A stretch of 60,406 bases of DNA from Magnetococcales bacterium DCbin4 (GTDB lineage Bacteria; Pseudomonadota; Magnetococcia; Magnetococcales; UBA8363), in contig PEAN01000019.1 of the NCBI GenBank assembly GCA_002753735.1, forward strand, positions 1-60,406, in the 5' to 3' direction. Position 1 is the stretch's first letter; each line of letters begins with the position of its first letter. The position numbers and the translations under genes were made by a program. Positions 18,066-31,223 of this stretch are shown in pieces. Below the pieces are notes generated by a model that had not been told where the DNA came from, searched no databases, and saw nothing but the letters and a program-made list of their open reading frames with translations.

Positions 18066-21000
18066 GTGAGTCAGAATCCACAGCAGAACATTTTCAAGAT
18101 ATTTTCGCGCCCGAGTCTGGGCCAGAATTTTGATGGTATTCGCATCTCCATTGCTTCTCCGGAGAAGATTCGCGCCTGGTCCTATGGTGAAGTTCGCAAG
18201 CCCGAGACGATCAACTATCGGACGTTCAAACCGGAACGGGATGGTTTGTTCTGTGCGAAAATTTTTGGACCGGTCAAGGACTACGAGTGCTTGTGTGGCA
18301 AGTACAAGCGGTTGAAGCATCGTGGCGTGGTGTGTGAAAAGTGTGGCGTGGAGGTGATTCAGTCGAAGGTTCGGCGTGAGCGGGTGGGGCATATCGAACT
18401 GGCGTCACCGGTGGCCCACATATGGTTTTTGAAATCGTTGCCCAGCCGGATTGGCTTATTGTTGGACATGACCCTGAAGGATTTGGAACGGGTCTTGTAT
18501 TTTGAAAATTTCGTCGTGCTTGAAGGTGGGATGACCCCGCTGAAGAAAGGTGAACTGCTGACGGAAGAGCGGTTTCATCAGTTGCAGGAAGAGTTTGGTG
18601 ATGAGTTCAAGGCGGGGATTGGTGCCGAGGCGATTCGGGAGATGTTGTCGGGGATGAATATTCCCGGCCAGATTGAATCGTTGCGTGAGGAGTTGTCGAC
18701 CACCAGTTCGGAGGCGCGGCGTAAGAAGATTGTCAAGCGGCTGCACACCCTGGAATCATTTCAGGAGTCGGGGAACCGGCCGGAGTGGATGATTTTGGAG
18801 GTGATTCCGGTGATTCCGCCGGAGTTGCGTCCGTTGGTGCCGTTGGATGGTGGACGTTTCGCCACCTCTGACCTGAATGATTTGTACCGGCGGGTGATCA
18901 ATCGGAATAATCGTTTGAAACGGCTGCATGAACTGCGGGCACCCGACATTATCATCCGCAACGAGAAGCGGATGTTGCAGGAGAGTGTCGATGCCTTGTT
19001 TGACAATGGCCGACGCGGTCGGGTGATTACCGGCACCAACAAAAGGCCGTTGAAATCGCTTTCGGAAATGCTCAAGGGGAAACAGGGACGGTTCCGGTTG
19101 AACCTTCTGGGCAAGCGCGTGGACTATTCGGGCCGTTCAGTGATCGTGGTGGGTCCCGAATTGAAGTTGCATGAGTGTGGCTTGCCCAAGAAGATGGCGT
19201 TGGAATTGTTCAAGCCGTTCATTTACAACCGGTTGGAAGAGAAGGGGTTGTCCACGACCATCAAGGCGGCCAAGCGGATGGTGGAGAAGGAGCGCCCCGA
19301 GGTGTGGGACATCCTGGAAGAGGTGATCCGGGAACATCCGGTATTGTTGAACCGGGCACCGACGCTGCATCGGCTGGGGATTCAGGCGTTTGAACCCAAG
19401 CTGATTGAAGGCAAGGCGATTCAGTTGCATCCTTTGGTATGTACGGCGTTCAATGCCGACTTTGACGGCGACCAGATGGCGGTGCATGTCCCCTTGTCGG
19501 TGGAGGCGCAGATTGAGGCCCGGGTGTTGATGATGTCCACCAACAACATTCTGTCGCCCGCCAACGGCAAACCGATCATCGTTCCGACCCAGGACATCAT
19601 TCTGGGGTTGTATTACATGACCTCCGAACGGATCAACGTGCGCGGGGAGGGGATGATCTTTTCTTCGCCGCTGGAGGTCCGTCAGGCGTATGATTCCGGT
19701 GCCCTGGATCTGCATGCACGCATTGTCTGTCGTTATCGTGGGGAGCGGATTTCAACGACGGTGGGACGTATCCTGTTGACCGAAATTTTGCCGGCCAAAC
19801 TTCCGTTCGCCCGGATCAACCGGTTGCAGACCAAGAAGGATGTTGCCTCCTTGATCGATCAGGTGTACCGCCTGTGTGGTACGAAGGAGACCTGTATATT
19901 CGCCGACCGATTGATGAATGTCGGTTTTGCCATGGCAGCCAAGGCGGGGATCTCATTCGGCAAGGATGATTTGGTCATTCCGGATTCGAAGAAGGGTTTG
20001 GTGGATGAATCGCAGAACAAGGTGAAGGAAATCGAACAGCAGTATACCGACGGTTTGATTACCGAGGGTGAGAAGTACAATAAGGTGGTCGATATCTGGT
20101 CGCAATGTACGGAACGGGTCGCCGAGGAGATGATGCGTGCGATTTCGTCGGAAGAGGTGGTGGATGTGACGGGGAAGACGGTGGAGCAGCCCTCCTTCAA
20201 CTCGATCTTCATGATGGCCAATTCGGGTGCCAGGGGTTCGGCGGCGCAGATGCGGCAGTTGGCCGGGATGCGTGGCCTCATGGCCAAACCATCGGGCGAA
20301 ATCATTGAAGCCCCGATCACCGCCAATTTCCGCGAAGGGTTGACGGTGTTGCAATATTTCATCTCGACCCATGGCGCACGTAAAGGGTTGGCCGATACGG
20401 CATTGAAGACGGCGAACTCGGGTTATCTGACCCGGCGTCTGGTGGATGTGGCCCAGGATTGCATTGTCCGGGAGATTGATTGTGGTACGGATGAAGGGTT
20501 GACGGCATCGGCGCTGCTGGAAGGCAATGATGTGGTTGAATCGCTGGGGGATCGGATTTTGGGACGGGTCCCGGTGGCGGATGTGATTGATCCGGTGACC
20601 GACACGCTGATGGCCAAGGCGGGTCAGATCATGGATGAAGAGGTGGTTGCCCGGATTGAGCAGTCCAATATCGAAACGATCATCATCCGCTCTCCGCTGA
20701 CCTGTAGCACCAAGCGAGGGGTGTGCATCAAGTGTTATGGGCGTGACCTGGCCCGGGGGACGCCGGTGGCCATTGGTGAAGCGGTCGGGGTGATTGCGGC
20801 GCAATCGATCGGTGAGCCGGGAACCCAGTTGACCATGAGGACATTCCACATCGGGGGTACCGCCTCCAGGACCGTGGAACAATCGACCATCGAGTCGGTC
20901 AAGGGGGGTGTGGTTCGCTATCATGGGTTGATTACGGTGGTGGACCGTAATGGACAGAATGTGGTGCTGTCGCGCAACGGAGAAATTTCCATTCATGAGT

Positions 21001-22229
21001 TGCGGCATGTGGAAGAGGGGAGCGGTGATGAGCGCCGCGAGCATGGCCGTGAACGTGAACGGTATCGGGTTCCCTATGGTTCCCGTCTGACGGTTGCGGA
21101 CGGTGGCATGATCGAGGCACGGCAGAAGTTGGCGGAATGGGATCCCTTTGCTTCACCGATCATCACGGAAATTGAAGGTCAGGTCCGGTTCGGGGATCTT
21201 CAGGAAGGGGTGACCTTGCGCGAGGTGATGGATGAGACGACCGGTCTGACCTCGCTTGAAGTGATGGAATGGAAGAGCCAGGGACGCAAGACCGACATGC
21301 GGCCGCGGATTGCCTTGATGAACCCGGAAACGGGTGAGCCGATGATTTCGGCCAACGGCATGGATGTGCAATATTATCTGCCGGTCGGGGCGGTGATCGT
21401 GACTCGTGAAGGGGAACAGATCAAGGCGGGGGACATCATTGCCAAGATGCCGCGGCAGATTTCCAAGACGCGTGACATCACCGGTGGTCTGCCGCGGGTG
21501 GTGGAACTGTTCGAGGCCCGCAAGCCCAAGGAATTTGCCATCATTTGCGAAAACGACGGTGTGGTGACCTTTGGCAAGGATCTCAAGGGTAAACGGCGGA
21601 TCGTGGTGACACCGGAAGGTGGGGCGGCCAAGGAGTATTTGATTCCCAAGGGGAAACAGCTCGCTGTCAATGATGGGGATTATGTACGCCGTGGCGAGCC
21701 GTTGATGGAGGGGGCACTGGTCCCGCAGGACATTTTGAAGGTGTTGGGATTGGAGGCGCTGTGCCGGTTCATGGTGAATGAGATTCAGGAGGTGTACCGG
21801 TTGCAGGGGGTGAAGATCAACGACAAGCACATTGAAGTGATCGTGCGGCAAATGTTGCAGAAGGTATCGATCCGTTCTCCGGGCGATACGACCTTTGTGG
21901 CGGGCGAGGCGGTGGAACGGACGGCATTTGATATTGAAAATCAACGCGTCCGCAAGCGGGGTGGGACGCCGGCATCGGCAACGCCATTGTTGTTGGGGAT
22001 CACCAAGGCGTCCTTGTCCACGCCATCCTTCATTTCGGCGGCATCGTTCCAGGAAACGACCCGGGTATTGACGGAGGCGACGATTTCGGGCCGCGTAGAT
22101 ACATTGACGGGATTGAAGGAAAATGTGATCGTAGGCCGCCTGGTCCCAGCCGGTACGGGCAAAGCGAAAGAGGTGTTGGGGCGTGGGGCGATGATGGAAG
22201 AGATTGAGTTGTCGCGGACGGAAAGTTAA
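18066..22229 (+). CDS. rpoC: DNA-directed RNA polymerase subunit beta'
   Basis: A 1387-aa catalytic subunit. The N-terminal zinc finger CLCGKYK...CEKCGVE is near 75-92, the catalytic NADFDGDQM at 463-471 carries the magnesium aspartates, and a second zinc site [11 protein letters not shown] is near 880-890. I chose the GTG at 18066 because GAAGGAG lies 6-7 nt upstream. The in-frame GTG at 18048 overlaps the rpoB stop and has no such site. Confidence 0.98.
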   Translation: MSQNPQQNIFKIFSRPSLGQNFDGIRISIASPEKIRAWSYGEVRKPETINYRTFKPERDGLFCAKIFGPVKDYECLCGKYKRLKHRGVVCEKCGVEVIQSKVRRERVGHIELASPVAHIWFLKSLPSRIGLLLDMTLKDLERVLYFENFVVLEGGMTPLKKGELLTEERFHQLQEEFGDEFKAGIGAEAIREMLSGMNIPGQIESLREELSTTSSEARRKKIVKRLHTLESFQESGNRPEWMILEVIPVIPPELRPLVPLDGGRFATSDLNDLYRRVINRNNRLKRLHELRAPDIIIRNEKRMLQESVDALFDNGRRGRVITGTNKRPLKSLSEMLKGKQGRFRLNLLGKRVDYSGRSVIVVGPELKLHECGLPKKMALELFKPFIYNRLEEKGLSTTIKAAKRMVEKERPEVWDILEEVIREHPVLLNRAPTLHRLGIQAFEPKLIEGKAIQLHPLVCTAFNADFDGDQMAVHVPLSVEAQIEARVLMMSTNNILSPANGKPIIVPTQDIILGLYYMTSERINVRGEGMIFSSPLEVRQAYDSGALDLHARIVCRYRGERISTTVGRILLTEILPAKLPFARINRLQTKKDVASLIDQVYRLCGTKETCIFADRLMNVGFAMAAKAGISFGKDDLVIPDSKKGLVDESQNKVKEIEQQYTDGLITEGEKYNKVVDIWSQCTERVAEEMMRAISSEEVVDVTGKTVEQPSFNSIFMMANSGARGSAAQMRQLAGMRGLMAKPSGEIIEAPITANFREGLTVLQYFISTHGARKGLADTALKTANSGYLTRRLVDVAQDCIVREIDCGTDEGLTASALLEGNDVVESLGDRILGRVPVADVIDPVTDTLMAKAGQIMDEEVVARIEQSNIETIIIRSPLTCSTKRGVCIKCYGRDLARGTPVAIGEAVGVIAAQSIGEPGTQLTMRTFHIGGTASRTVEQSTIESVKGGVVRYHGLITVVDRNGQNVVLSRNGEISIHELRHVEEGSGDERREHGRERERYRVPYGSRLTVADGGMIEARQKLAEWDPFASPIITEIEGQVRFGDLQEGVTLREVMDETTGLTSLEVMEWKSQGRKTDMRPRIALMNPETGEPMISANGMDVQYYLPVGAVIVTREGEQIKAGDIIAKMPRQISKTRDITGGLPRVVELFEARKPKEFAIICENDGVVTFGKDLKGKRRIVVTPEGGAAKEYLIPKGKQLAVNDGDYVRRGEPLMEGALVPQDILKVLGLEALCRFMVNEIQEVYRLQGVKINDKHIEVIVRQMLQKVSIRSPGDTTFVAGEAVERTAFDIENQRVRKRGGTPASATPLLLGITKASLSTPSFISAASFQETTRVLTEATISGRVDTLTGLKENVIVGRLVPAGTGKAKEVLGRGAMMEEIELSRTES

Positions 22230-22345
22230 AGGATCTTTTGCGCATGAATGGGGGATGTTGGTGGTGGAGAATCCCCGCAAGTGGGTGGATTGATTGTAAG
22301 GTTGAAGAATTTTTCAGAGGTTTGAAAAATATTGTTGGGAAAAGC

Positions 22346-22373
22346 TTGACACTGGCGAATTTCCGGCTATCAT
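22346..22373 (+). promoter_or_regulatory. Sigma70-type promoter of the str operon
   Basis: A perfect -35 TTGACA (22346-22351), a 16-bp spacer and -10 TATCAT (22368-22373, 5/6) lie in the 209-bp gap between rpoC and rpsL, giving a leader of about 60 nt. It makes rpsL-rpsG-fusA-tuf and what follows independent of rpoBC. Confidence 0.7.
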
Positions 22374-22438
22374 GAGGGGCTTTTCTGACATAGGCAAGTC
22401 TACGGATGGTCTTGAAGGACCTTGGAGCTAATTGATCG

Positions 22439-22810
22439 ATGCCAACATTCAACCAACTCGTCCGTCACGGACGCAGGGCCATAAAGAAGAAAACCAACGT
22501 TCCGGCGATGGGTGCATGTCCACAACGCCGCGGTGTATGTACGCGGGTGTATACGACGACACCAAAGAAGCCGAACTCTGCGTTGCGCAAGGTGGCTCGC
22601 GTGCGGTTGACCAACGGCCATGAAGTGACCGTCTATATCCCGGGTGAAAGTCACAACCTTCAGGAACACTCGGTTGTGCTGGTGCGCGGGGGACGTGTGA
22701 AGGATTTGCCAGGGGTACGCTACCACATTATCCGTGGCAGCCTGGATACACAGGGTGTGCAGAATCGTAGGCAGGGCCGGTCGAAGTACGGTGCGAAGCG
22801 GCCGAAATAG
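22439..22810 (+). CDS. rpsL: 30S ribosomal protein S12
   Basis: A 123-aa decoding-site protein. The [10 protein letters not shown] and [12 protein letters not shown] loops, which carry the usual streptomycin-resistance lysines, read as wild type. The segment [19 protein letters not shown] is of the alphaproteobacterial kind, a weak taxonomic hint. It is first in the str operon. Confidence 0.98.
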   Translation: MPTFNQLVRHGRRAIKKKTNVPAMGACPQRRGVCTRVYTTTPKKPNSALRKVARVRLTNGHEVTVYIPGESHNLQEHSVVLVRGGRVKDLPGVRYHIIRGSLDTQGVQNRRQGRSKYGAKRPK

Positions 22811-22856
22811 TCTGAAAGGGTTTTAAGGTTCCAAACCAAGACCCAGATTTCTTCCC

Positions 22857-23389
<533 letters not shown>

Positions 23390-23484
23390 TGGTTGCCGGG
23401 TTGGGTTGAACGGTTCAACACAGTCGGGTGGTTTGGCATGGCAGGTATTGTTCTGCCGGTCTGCTTAAGATTCAGGGGATGAAT

Positions 23485-25563
23485 GTGGCAAGGGAAATAC
23501 CACTGAACAGGGTTCGCAATATCGGCATCATGGCACATATTGATGCGGGTAAGACCACCGTGACGGAGCGGATTCTTTATTATACCGGCAAGTCGCACAA
23601 GTTGGGTGAAGTTCATGATGGGACGGCCACCATGGACTGGATGGAGCAGGAGCAGGAGCGGGGTATTACGATTACCTCGGCTGCAACGACTTGTTTTTGG
23701 CAGGACCATCGAATCAATATCATCGATACACCGGGGCACGTCGATTTCACCATTGAAGTGGAGCGGTCGTTGCGGGTATTGGATGGTGCTGTGGCGGTAT
23801 TTTGTTCGGTGGGTGGGGTACAACCGCAATCGGAGACGGTGTGGCGGCAGGCGGATCGGTACAAGGTGCCGCGTTTGGCCTTTGTCAACAAGATGGATCG
23901 GCTGGGGGCCAATTTCAAGCGGGTGCTCAAGATGATGGAGGACCGGCTGAAGACCAAGCCGTTGCCGTTGCAGTTACCGATTGGTGAAGAAGAAAAATTC
24001 ATCGGGATGGTGGATTTGGTGAGCCGGAAGGCGCTGATTTTTCAGGATGAGACCCTGGGCGCCAAATATGAGGTCGGTGAGCCGCCCGCTGAGATGAAGG
24101 ACGAGATTGAAAGCTATCGCGAGCGTTTGCTGGAAGGGGCGCTGGAGATGGACGACGCCCTCATGGAGCGGTATCTGGAGGGTGAAGAGATCAGTGAGGC
24201 GGACTTCCGTGCCTGTATTCGCAAGGGGGTTCTGTCGAGTGCGTTTGTGCCGGTTTTGTGTGGCTCCGCATTCAAGAACAAAGGGGTGCAACCTTTGCTT
24301 GACGCGGTCGTTTCCTATTTTCCCGCCCCTGTGGATACCCCTCCGGTAGAAGGGGAGATGGCATCAACGGGTGAAAAGATGGAACGCCAGCATTCCGATA
24401 CCGAGCCGTTTTCCGCACTGGCGTTCAAGATCATGTCGGATCCGTTTGTGGGTTCGCTGACCTTTTTCCGGGTCTATTCCGGAATTCTTGAGTCAGGTTC
24501 CTATATTTACAATTCCGGCAAGGATAAGAAGGAACGCATTGGCCGCCTCATGCTGATGCATGCCAACAAGCGGGAAGACATCAAAGAGGTGCGGACAGGG
24601 GATATTGCGGCAGCGGTGGGATTGAAGTATACGACGACCGGGGATACCCTGTGTACGGATAAGAGTCCGATCATTCTGGAAAAGATGACGTTCCCCGAGC
24701 CGGTGATCGCGATTGCCATTGAGCCGAAGACCAAGGCGGACCAGGAAAAGATGGGGATCGCATTGGGCCGCCTGGCGATGGAAGATCCCTCGTTCCGGGT
24801 GGAAGTGGATCACGAAACCAATCAGACGATCATCTCCGGGATGGGTGAGTTGCATCTTGAAATTCTTGTGGACCGTATGTTGCGGGAATTCAAGGTTGAG
24901 GCCAACGTCGGCAAACCGCAGGTGGCGTATCGCGAAACCATCACCAAGTCGGTGGAACAGGAAGGTCGGTTTGTCCGGCAGTCAGGTGGTCGCGGTCAGT
25001 TTGGTCATGTATGGATCAAGCTTGATCCGCTGGAACCTGGTCAAGGATTTGAATTTGTTGATGCGATCAAGGGTGGTGTTGTCCCCAGGGAATATATCCC
25101 CGCGGTGGAAAAGGGGATTGCGGAGGCCATGACGAATGGCGTTCGGGCGGGGTATCCGATGGTCGATTTTCGGGCGACGTTGTTTGACGGTTCCTATCAC
25201 GAGGTGGACTCGTCGGAAATGGCGTTCAAGGTTGCGGGTTCGATGGCCTTCAAGGATGGATGTCGGAAGGCGTCACCGGTCTTGTTGGAACCGGTCATGT
25301 TTGTCGAAGTTGAGGTTCCCGAAGATTATATGGGTGATGTCATCGGCAACCTGAATTCGCGGCGCGGCCAGATTCAAGGGATGGAAAGTGTGGCGGGACA
25401 TCAGGTGGTGCAGGCGATGGTACCGCTGGCCAACATGTTTGGCTATGCGACCGATCTCAGATCGATGACCCAGGGACGGGCGACGTTTACCATGGAATTC
25501 CATCACTATGAGCAGGTTCCTGAAGCGATCGCCAATGAGATTGTGGCGAAAGTGAAGAGCTGA
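23485..25563 (+). CDS. fusA: Elongation factor G
   Basis: A 692-aa translocase GTPase. G1 AHIDAGKTT, switch [10 protein letters not shown] and NKMDR are present, followed by domains II-V. The GTG at 23485 gives the classic [20 protein letters not shown] start with CAGGGG 6 nt upstream. The ATG at 23479 overlaps that site. It lies between rpsG and the second tuf in standard str order. Confidence 0.97.
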   Translation: MAREIPLNRVRNIGIMAHIDAGKTTVTERILYYTGKSHKLGEVHDGTATMDWMEQEQERGITITSAATTCFWQDHRINIIDTPGHVDFTIEVERSLRVLDGAVAVFCSVGGVQPQSETVWRQADRYKVPRLAFVNKMDRLGANFKRVLKMMEDRLKTKPLPLQLPIGEEEKFIGMVDLVSRKALIFQDETLGAKYEVGEPPAEMKDEIESYRERLLEGALEMDDALMERYLEGEEISEADFRACIRKGVLSSAFVPVLCGSAFKNKGVQPLLDAVVSYFPAPVDTPPVEGEMASTGEKMERQHSDTEPFSALAFKIMSDPFVGSLTFFRVYSGILESGSYIYNSGKDKKERIGRLMLMHANKREDIKEVRTGDIAAAVGLKYTTTGDTLCTDKSPIILEKMTFPEPVIAIAIEPKTKADQEKMGIALGRLAMEDPSFRVEVDHETNQTIISGMGELHLEILVDRMLREFKVEANVGKPQVAYRETITKSVEQEGRFVRQSGGRGQFGHVWIKLDPLEPGQGFEFVDAIKGGVVPREYIPAVEKGIAEAMTNGVRAGYPMVDFRATLFDGSYHEVDSSEMAFKVAGSMAFKDGCRKASPVLLEPVMFVEVEVPEDYMGDVIGNLNSRRGQIQGMESVAGHQVVQAMVPLANMFGYATDLRSMTQGRATFTMEFHHYEQVPEAIANEIVAKVKS

Positions 25564-25574
25564 GGGGACGGTTA

Positions 25575-26765
25575 ATGGCCAAGGAAAAATTTGAGCGCAA
25601 CAAACCGCATGTGAATATTGGTACCATTGGTCATGTGGACCATGGTAAGACGACCTTGACGGCAGCGATTACCAAGACGCTTGCTCGAAAAGGTGGCGCC
25701 AAATTCATGGCCTATGATCAGATTGATTCGGCACCCGAAGAGAAGGAACGGGGGATTACGATTTCAACGGCGCACGTTGAGTATGAGACGGAAGCACGGC
25801 ATTATGCGCATGTGGATTGTCCCGGTCATGCTGATTATATTAAAAACATGATCACTGGCGCTGCACAGATGGATGGTGCTATACTGGTTGTTTCCGCTGC
25901 CGATGGACCGATGCCTCAAACGCGCGAGCATATCTTGTTGGCGCGGCAGGTGGGGGTTCCGGCCCTGGTGGTTTACCTGAACAAGGTGGACCAGGTGGAT
26001 GATCCTGAACTGTTGGAGTTGGTGGAGCTTGAGGTTCGGGAGTTGTTGAGTCAGTATGAGTTTCCTGGGGATGACATTCCCATTGTGACCGGCTCGGCGC
26101 TCAAGGCATTGGAAGAAGACGAGGGGGAGATGGGACATGGCTCCATCGTCAAGCTTCTTGAGGAAGTGGATGCCTATATTCCGCAACCGAACCGTCCATT
26201 GGATGGCAAGTTTTTGATGCCGATTGAGGATGTGTTTACGATTTCGGGTCGTGGGACGGTGGTCACGGGGCGTATTGAGCGCGGCGTGGTCAATGTGGGT
26301 GATACGGTGGCGATTGTCGGTCTGAGGGATACCCAGACGACGACCTGTACCGGAGTGGAAATGTTTCGCAAGCTGCTCGACCAAGGGCAGGCAGGTGACA
26401 ACGTTGGGGTGTTGCTTCGGGGGACGAAGCGTGAAGATGTGGAACGGGGGCAGGTATTGGCGGCACCCAATTCCATTACGCCACATACGAAGTTCAAGGC
26501 GGAATGTTACATCCTGACCAAGGAGGAAGGTGGCCGTCACACACCGTTTTTCTCGAATTATCGGCCGCAGTTTTATTTTCGGACCACGGATGTGACCGGA
26601 ATATTGAAGCTGCCGGAAGGGATTGAAATGGTGATGCCGGGGGACAATGTGACGTTGGAAGTCGATTTGATCGCCCCGATTGCCATGGAAAAAGGATTGC
26701 GGTTTGCCATCCGGGAAGGTGGCCGGACGGTTGGTGCGGGAGTTGTGAGTGAAGTTCTTCAATAA
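25575..26765 (+). CDS. tuf: Elongation factor Tu, copy 2
   Basis: A 396-aa EF-Tu in the str operon, 11 nt after fusA. All GTPase motifs are present (G4 is the canonical NKVD, NKAD in copy 1). About 23 substitutions separate it from copy 1, and codon usage also differs along its length. Gene conversion between the two copies is therefore not recent. Confidence 0.98.
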   Translation: MAKEKFERNKPHVNIGTIGHVDHGKTTLTAAITKTLARKGGAKFMAYDQIDSAPEEKERGITISTAHVEYETEARHYAHVDCPGHADYIKNMITGAAQMDGAILVVSAADGPMPQTREHILLARQVGVPALVVYLNKVDQVDDPELLELVELEVRELLSQYEFPGDDIPIVTGSALKALEEDEGEMGHGSIVKLLEEVDAYIPQPNRPLDGKFLMPIEDVFTISGRGTVVTGRIERGVVNVGDTVAIVGLRDTQTTTCTGVEMFRKLLDQGQAGDNVGVLLRGTKREDVERGQVLAAPNSITPHTKFKAECYILTKEEGGRHTPFFSNYRPQFYFRTTDVTGILKLPEGIEMVMPGDNVTLEVDLIAPIAMEKGLRFAIREGGRTVGAGVVSEVLQ

Positions 26766-26815
26766 CTTTCGCGGTTTATGTTGGTACGGGAAAAAGATCG
26801 GTTGAAGGTGCAAGG

Positions 26816-27124
26816 ATGGAAAACCAGAAGATACGGATTAGACTGAAGGCTTTTGACCATCGGATCCTGGATCAGTCCACGGGTGAGATTGTGCAGACGG
26901 CACGGAGGACCGGGGCGGAAATTCGTGGTCCCATTCCCTTGCCGACGAAGATCAATCGGTATACGGTGTTGCGCTCACCGCATGTGGACAAGAAGTCGCG
27001 GGAACAGTTTGAGATCCGCACCCACAAGCGTTTGATTGACATTGTCAATCCGACGCCGCAGACGGTGGATGCGTTGATGAAACTTGACTTGGCGGCGGGT
27101 GTGAATGTTGAGATCAAGTTGTAA
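26816..27124 (+). CDS. rpsJ: 30S ribosomal protein S10
   Basis: A 102-aa head protein, also known as the NusE antitermination partner of NusB and NusG. The typical [13 protein letters not shown] start and the loop [25 protein letters not shown] are complete. It is 50 nt after tuf and first in the S10 operon. No separate promoter is evident. Confidence 0.98.
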   Translation: MENQKIRIRLKAFDHRILDQSTGEIVQTARRTGAEIRGPIPLPTKINRYTVLRSPHVDKKSREQFEIRTHKRLIDIVNPTPQTVDALMKLDLAAGVNVEIKL

Positions 27125-27199
27125 TTGAGCGGCAAAGTGGTGAATCATTGCTGCGTAGGGTGGATCAAGAGAACGGAAGCGGGAAGAAAGGATTGACTC

Positions 27200-27835
27200 A
27201 TGGCCCCGGGATTGATTGGCCGAAAACTTGGCATGACCCGTATCTTCACCGAGGAGGGGCTGTCCCAACCGGTGACCTTGATCAAGGCAGGGCCGTGTCC
27301 GGTCGTTGCGGTGAAGGTGGAAGGCAAAGACGGGTATAATGCGGTACAGATGGGATTTGACGAGGTCAAGCCATCGCGTTTAAGCAAGGCGGTGCGCGGG
27401 ATATTTGCCAAGGCCAATGTACCGGTAAAGAAGGTATTGCGCGAATTTCGCGTGGATGATGTCGGCGACTATACGGTGGGTCAGACGCTGACGGTCGAGC
27501 AATTTCCTGTGAACGGGTTTGTGGATGTTTCGGGGAAGGGGATCGGGAAGGGATTTGCGGGTGTGATGAAGCGTTGGGGGTTTGCGGGCGGTAATGCAAC
27601 CCACGGTGCGCACCGCATCCATCGTTCTCCGGGGGCCATCGGGCAGAACCAATCGCCGGGCCGTGTGTTCAAGAACAAGAAGATGGCGGGCCACATGGGA
27701 GATGCGATGGTGACGGTGCAGAACCTGAAGGTTGCGGCGGTGGATCTTGAGAACAATTTAATTGTGATCAAGGGGAGCATCCCGGGTTCAAAAGGATCGG
27801 TGGTTTTGATAAGACACGCCGCAAAGAAAACCTGA
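27200..27835 (+). CDS. rplC: 50S ribosomal protein L3
   Basis: A 211-aa protein whose loop reaches the peptidyl-transferase centre. The GAIGQNQSPGRVFKNKKMAGHMG region includes the glutamine methylated by PrmB in enterics. The ATG at 27200 gives MAPGLIGRKLGMTRIF. Confidence 0.98.
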   Translation: MAPGLIGRKLGMTRIFTEEGLSQPVTLIKAGPCPVVAVKVEGKDGYNAVQMGFDEVKPSRLSKAVRGIFAKANVPVKKVLREFRVDDVGDYTVGQTLTVEQFPVNGFVDVSGKGIGKGFAGVMKRWGFAGGNATHGAHRIHRSPGAIGQNQSPGRVFKNKKMAGHMGDAMVTVQNLKVAAVDLENNLIVIKGSIPGSKGSVVLIRHAAKKT

Positions 27836-27862
27836 AATCGAGTGTGAGTGCCGGGGCGGACG

Positions 27863-28483
27863 ATGGAATTTTCCCTCAAAGATACACAGAACAATCACCT
27901 CAGGACCATTGAGCTTTCGGAGGCGCTGTTTGGCCGGAAGGTCCGCAAGGATTTATTGGCCAGGATGGTCAACTATCAGTTGGCCAAACGTCGTTCGGGG
28001 ACGGCATCCACGAAAGGGCGTTCGGAGGTACGTGGTGGTGGACGTAAACCGTACCGGCAGAAGGGGACGGGTAATGCCCGGCAAGGGACGATCCGTGCAC
28101 CGCAGTTTCGGACGGGTGGGATTGTGTTTGGGCCGCAGCCCCGCAGTTATGCCCACAAGATGGACAAGAAGGAACGGCGGTTGGCGCTGATGACGGCGTT
28201 ATCGGCGAAGCATGCTGCGGGAGAAATGGTCTTTGTAGAAAAGCTGGCACTGCCGGAAGTCAAGACCAAGGCGATGAAGGCGATACTGACGGCGTTGGAT
28301 GCGGGGCATACGGCATTGATTGTGGTCGCGCAGGAGGATCGCAACGTGGAGTTGTCGGCGAGGAATCTGCCCGGGGTTAAGGTATTGCGTTTGGAAGGGA
28401 TTAACACCTATGACCTTTTGGCGCATGAAAAAGTCATCATTACTGAGGATGCCGTGAAAAGGCTGGAGGAGAGGCTGACGTGA
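27863..28483 (+). CDS. rplD: 50S ribosomal protein L4
   Basis: A 206-aa protein lining the exit tunnel. It is the S10-operon autorepressor in enterics. The tunnel loop [19 protein letters not shown] (about 62-80) is intact. The start at 27863 (MEFSLKD) is preferred over an upstream in-frame codon. It overlaps rplW by 4 nt (GTGA). Confidence 0.97.
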   Translation: MEFSLKDTQNNHLRTIELSEALFGRKVRKDLLARMVNYQLAKRRSGTASTKGRSEVRGGGRKPYRQKGTGNARQGTIRAPQFRTGGIVFGPQPRSYAHKMDKKERRLALMTALSAKHAAGEMVFVEKLALPEVKTKAMKAILTALDAGHTALIVVAQEDRNVELSARNLPGVKVLRLEGINTYDLLAHEKVIITEDAVKRLEERLT

Positions 28484-28779
28484 GCGATCCGTATACCCTG
28501 TATACCATCCTGGACGCTCCGAGGATTACCGAGAAGGCGACCCTGTGTCAGGAGAAAGACAATCAGGTGATCTTCAAGGTGTTGCGGAGTGCCAACAAGG
28601 CCCAGATCAAGGCAGCGGTTGAGAAGATGTTTGATGTGAAGGTCCTTGGTGTGCAGACAGTCAACGTTCAGGGAAAGATCAAGCGTTTTGGCCGGACCAT
28701 GGGGCGGCGCAAGGATTGGAAGAAAGCGATTGTCCGGTTGGAAGCAGGTCAGAGCATTGATTTTTTCCAGAACAAATAA
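28480..28779 (+). CDS. rplW: 50S ribosomal protein L23
   Basis: A 99-aa protein at the tunnel exit, the docking site for trigger factor and SRP. It starts with GTG inside the rplD stop (GTGA), consistent with coupling. The RITEKAT motif and the VNVQGKIKRFGRTMGRRKDWKKA region are typical. Confidence 0.97.
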   Translation: MSDPYTLYTILDAPRITEKATLCQEKDNQVIFKVLRSANKAQIKAAVEKMFDVKVLGVQTVNVQGKIKRFGRTMGRRKDWKKAIVRLEAGQSIDFFQNK

Positions 28780-28815
28780 GGCGAACATCAACGATAGATC
28801 GCCGGAGCATAGGTC

Positions 28816-29640
28816 ATGGCATTAAGGACGTACAAACCGACATCGAACGGCAGGCGTGGGCTGGTCACGGTAGATTATTCCGAGCTTTCGAAGGTAGCGC
28901 CGGAAAGTACACTGGTCCGTGGGTTGAGGAGCAAGGGTGGACGCAACGCGCAAGGGCGTTTGACGGTTCGCTATCAAGGGGGCGGTCACAAGCGTCGTTA
29001 TCGGGTGGTTGATTTCAAGCGCAACAAGCCCGATGTCCCGGCGAAGGTGGCGAGTCTTGAATATGATCCCAACCGGACCTCATTTATTGCGCTTTTGCAC
29101 TATGCAGATGGAGAAAAGCGCTATATTCTGGCGCCGCAACGGTTGAAGGTTGGGGATGAGGTGGTATCGGGAGGTCAGGTGGATGTCAAGCCGGGCAATG
29201 CGATGCCATTGCGTGGCATGCCGATCGGAACCATTGTCCACAACGTCGAGATGAAGCCGGGCAAGGGTGGCCAGATTGGCCGTTCGGCGGGCAATTCAGT
29301 ACAGCTCATGGGTAAGGAAGGGAAGTATGCCCAGTTGAAGCTGCCATCGGGCGAGATGCGGATGGTGTTATTGGATTGCATGGCCACGGTTGGACTGGTA
29401 TCCAATCCGGACCACGGCAACATCAAGATCGGCAAGGCGGGTCGTAAGCGTTGGATGGGGATACGGCCGCATGTACGGGGTGTGGCGATGAACCCGGTGG
29501 ATCATCCGCACGGTGGTGGTGAAGGCCGTACTTCGGGTGGTCGTCATCCGTGTACCCCCTGGGGTGTTCCCACCAAGGGCAAGAAGACCCGGGGCAAGGG
29601 TAAGAATTCGGACCGTCTGATCATGAGGCGGCGTAAATAG
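28816..29640 (+). CDS. rplB: 50S ribosomal protein L2
   Basis: A 274-aa protein needed for subunit joining and peptidyl transfer. The C-terminal [21 protein letters not shown] contains the conserved histidine of the family. It is full length. Confidence 0.98.
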   Translation: MALRTYKPTSNGRRGLVTVDYSELSKVAPESTLVRGLRSKGGRNAQGRLTVRYQGGGHKRRYRVVDFKRNKPDVPAKVASLEYDPNRTSFIALLHYADGEKRYILAPQRLKVGDEVVSGGQVDVKPGNAMPLRGMPIGTIVHNVEMKPGKGGQIGRSAGNSVQLMGKEGKYAQLKLPSGEMRMVLLDCMATVGLVSNPDHGNIKIGKAGRKRWMGIRPHVRGVAMNPVDHPHGGGEGRTSGGRHPCTPWGVPTKGKKTRGKGKNSDRLIMRRRK

Positions 29641-29715
29641 TGTTCAGCGGGGTGTAGGTTGTAGCGACTCTGCTGGAAGTCAGGTAATCATGATTCATTG
29701 ATCAAGGGGTGACAG

Positions 29716-29991
29716 GTGTCTCGGTCAATCAAGAAGGGTCCTTTTTTTGACGAATATCTTCTCAAGAAGGTTCAGAATCTCCGGAGCGACGGGCGCAAGG
29801 AGATGATCAAAACCTGGTCACGCCGATCGACGATCATTCCCGATTTTGTGGGATTTACGTTTGGTGTCCACAATGGCAGGAAGTTTGTGCCGGTTTTGGT
29901 GACTGAGAACATGGTGGGCCACAAGCTGGGTGAGTTCAGTCCGACGCGGACCTATCATGGGCATACCGCCGATAAGAAATCGGGCCGGTAG
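29716..29991 (+). CDS. rpsS: 30S ribosomal protein S19
   Basis: A 91-aa head protein. A GTG start gives [19 protein letters not shown]. The [21 protein letters not shown] end is typical. RBS AAGGGGTGACAG precedes it. Confidence 0.97.
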   Translation: MSRSIKKGPFFDEYLLKKVQNLRSDGRKEMIKTWSRRSTIIPDFVGFTFGVHNGRKFVPVLVTENMVGHKLGEFSPTRTYHGHTADKKSGR

Positions 29992-30020
29992 TTTTGGCAG
30001 GCAGAAGTGAAGGAGAAGCC

Positions 30021-30356
30021 ATGGAATCATTAGCCAGAGCGAGGAATCTCAGGGTGGCACCAACCCGGATTCAGCTTGTCATCGATCAGATACGGGGCAA
30101 GGATGTGCAGTCGGCGTTGAATGTGCTTGAGTTTTCGCGCAAGAGGATTGCAAAGGCGGTGAAAGAGGCATTGAAGTCAGCCATCGCCAACGCGGAGAAC
30201 AATCACGGGCTTGATGTGGACTCTCTTTATGTATCGAGGATTCATGTGGATCAGGGACCGATGCTGAAGCGGTTTTTGCCACGAGCCCGGGGTCGTGCTT
30301 CGAGGATCTTGAAACGGACATCTCATCTGACGGTTGCCGTGAGCGAACGTGAATAG
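30021..30356 (+). CDS. rplV: 50S ribosomal protein L22
   Basis: A 111-aa protein whose hairpin lines the exit tunnel (RAGRGASRI-like segment RARGRASRILKRTSHLTV near the end). ATG 30021 follows AAGGAG. The frame extends nine codons upstream, but these are not conserved. Confidence 0.97.
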   Translation: MESLARARNLRVAPTRIQLVIDQIRGKDVQSALNVLEFSRKRIAKAVKEALKSAIANAENNHGLDVDSLYVSRIHVDQGPMLKRFLPRARGRASRILKRTSHLTVAVSERE

Positions 30357-30438
30357 CGGATCGCAAGAGGGCAAACGTTTAGAACGGACGAGATGATGGA
30401 GATGGCCCACTGGGCCGCACTTGCTGGAGAGAAAGATA

Positions 30439-31074
30439 ATGGGGCAAAAGGTTCATCCTACCGGATTCAGACTGGGGATTACAAAGACCTGGGACAATCG
30501 TTGGTATGCCGACAAGGAATATGCCGCACTGCTTCTGGAGGATGACAAACTCAGGACGTGGCTGAAAAAGCGGCTTGAGCATGCGAGTGTCTCCAAGATC
30601 ATCATTGAACGTCCTGCCAAGAAGGCGCGGATCAATATTCATTCAGCGCGCCCAGGGATCATCATTGGCAAGAAGGGGACGGACATCGAGAAGCTGAAGG
30701 ATGATTTGCGCAAGATTTCCAGCACCGAGGTCCAGATCAATATTGTCGAAGTACGCAAGCCGGAAGCGGAAGCGCAGTTGATTGCGGAGAACGTGGCGCA
30801 GCAGTTGGTACGCAGGGTGGCGTTTCGCCGGGCGATGAAGCGTGCGGTGACATCGGCGATGCGGTTGGGGGCACAGGGGATACGGATCAACTGTTCGGGA
30901 CGTCTGGGGGGTGGTGAGATTGCCCGGACCGAATGGTATCGTGAAGGCCGGGTGCCACTGCATACATTGCGGGCGGATATTGACTATGGTTTTGCTTCGG
31001 CACTGACGACCTATGGCATCATTGGTGTCAAGGTATGGGTGTTCAAAGGCGAAATGATTGAGAAGGAAAAGTAG
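30439..31074 (+). CDS. rpsC: 30S ribosomal protein S3
   Basis: A 211-aa protein at the mRNA entry channel. The start [16 protein letters not shown] at 30439, the KH domain ([15 protein letters not shown]) and [10 protein letters not shown] at the C-terminus are present. It is on the short side because the basic tail seen in many species is missing. The 149-nt gap after it holds no gene but is basic-coding in the rplP frame. Confidence 0.97.
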   Translation: MGQKVHPTGFRLGITKTWDNRWYADKEYAALLLEDDKLRTWLKKRLEHASVSKIIIERPAKKARINIHSARPGIIIGKKGTDIEKLKDDLRKISSTEVQINIVEVRKPEAEAQLIAENVAQQLVRRVAFRRAMKRAVTSAMRLGAQGIRINCSGRLGGGEIARTEWYREGRVPLHTLRADIDYGFASALTTYGIIGVKVWVFKGEMIEKEK

Positions 31075-31223
31075 CATCAAGGCAAGTGTTGATGGCTCGG
31101 CGGCGGGAATGATTCATAGCGGCGGGTTCGCGTAAGAAGCGGTATCGTATCGCGCATCTCAAGCGGGCCGGTCCAAAAGAGAACCAGACCAGAAAAAGCC
31201 AGATTAGGAGAAGGTGGTTTTCA

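Noticed and set aside
19953-21044. Long minus-strand frame over rpoC
   Set aside because: Antisense to rpoC, with no motifs.
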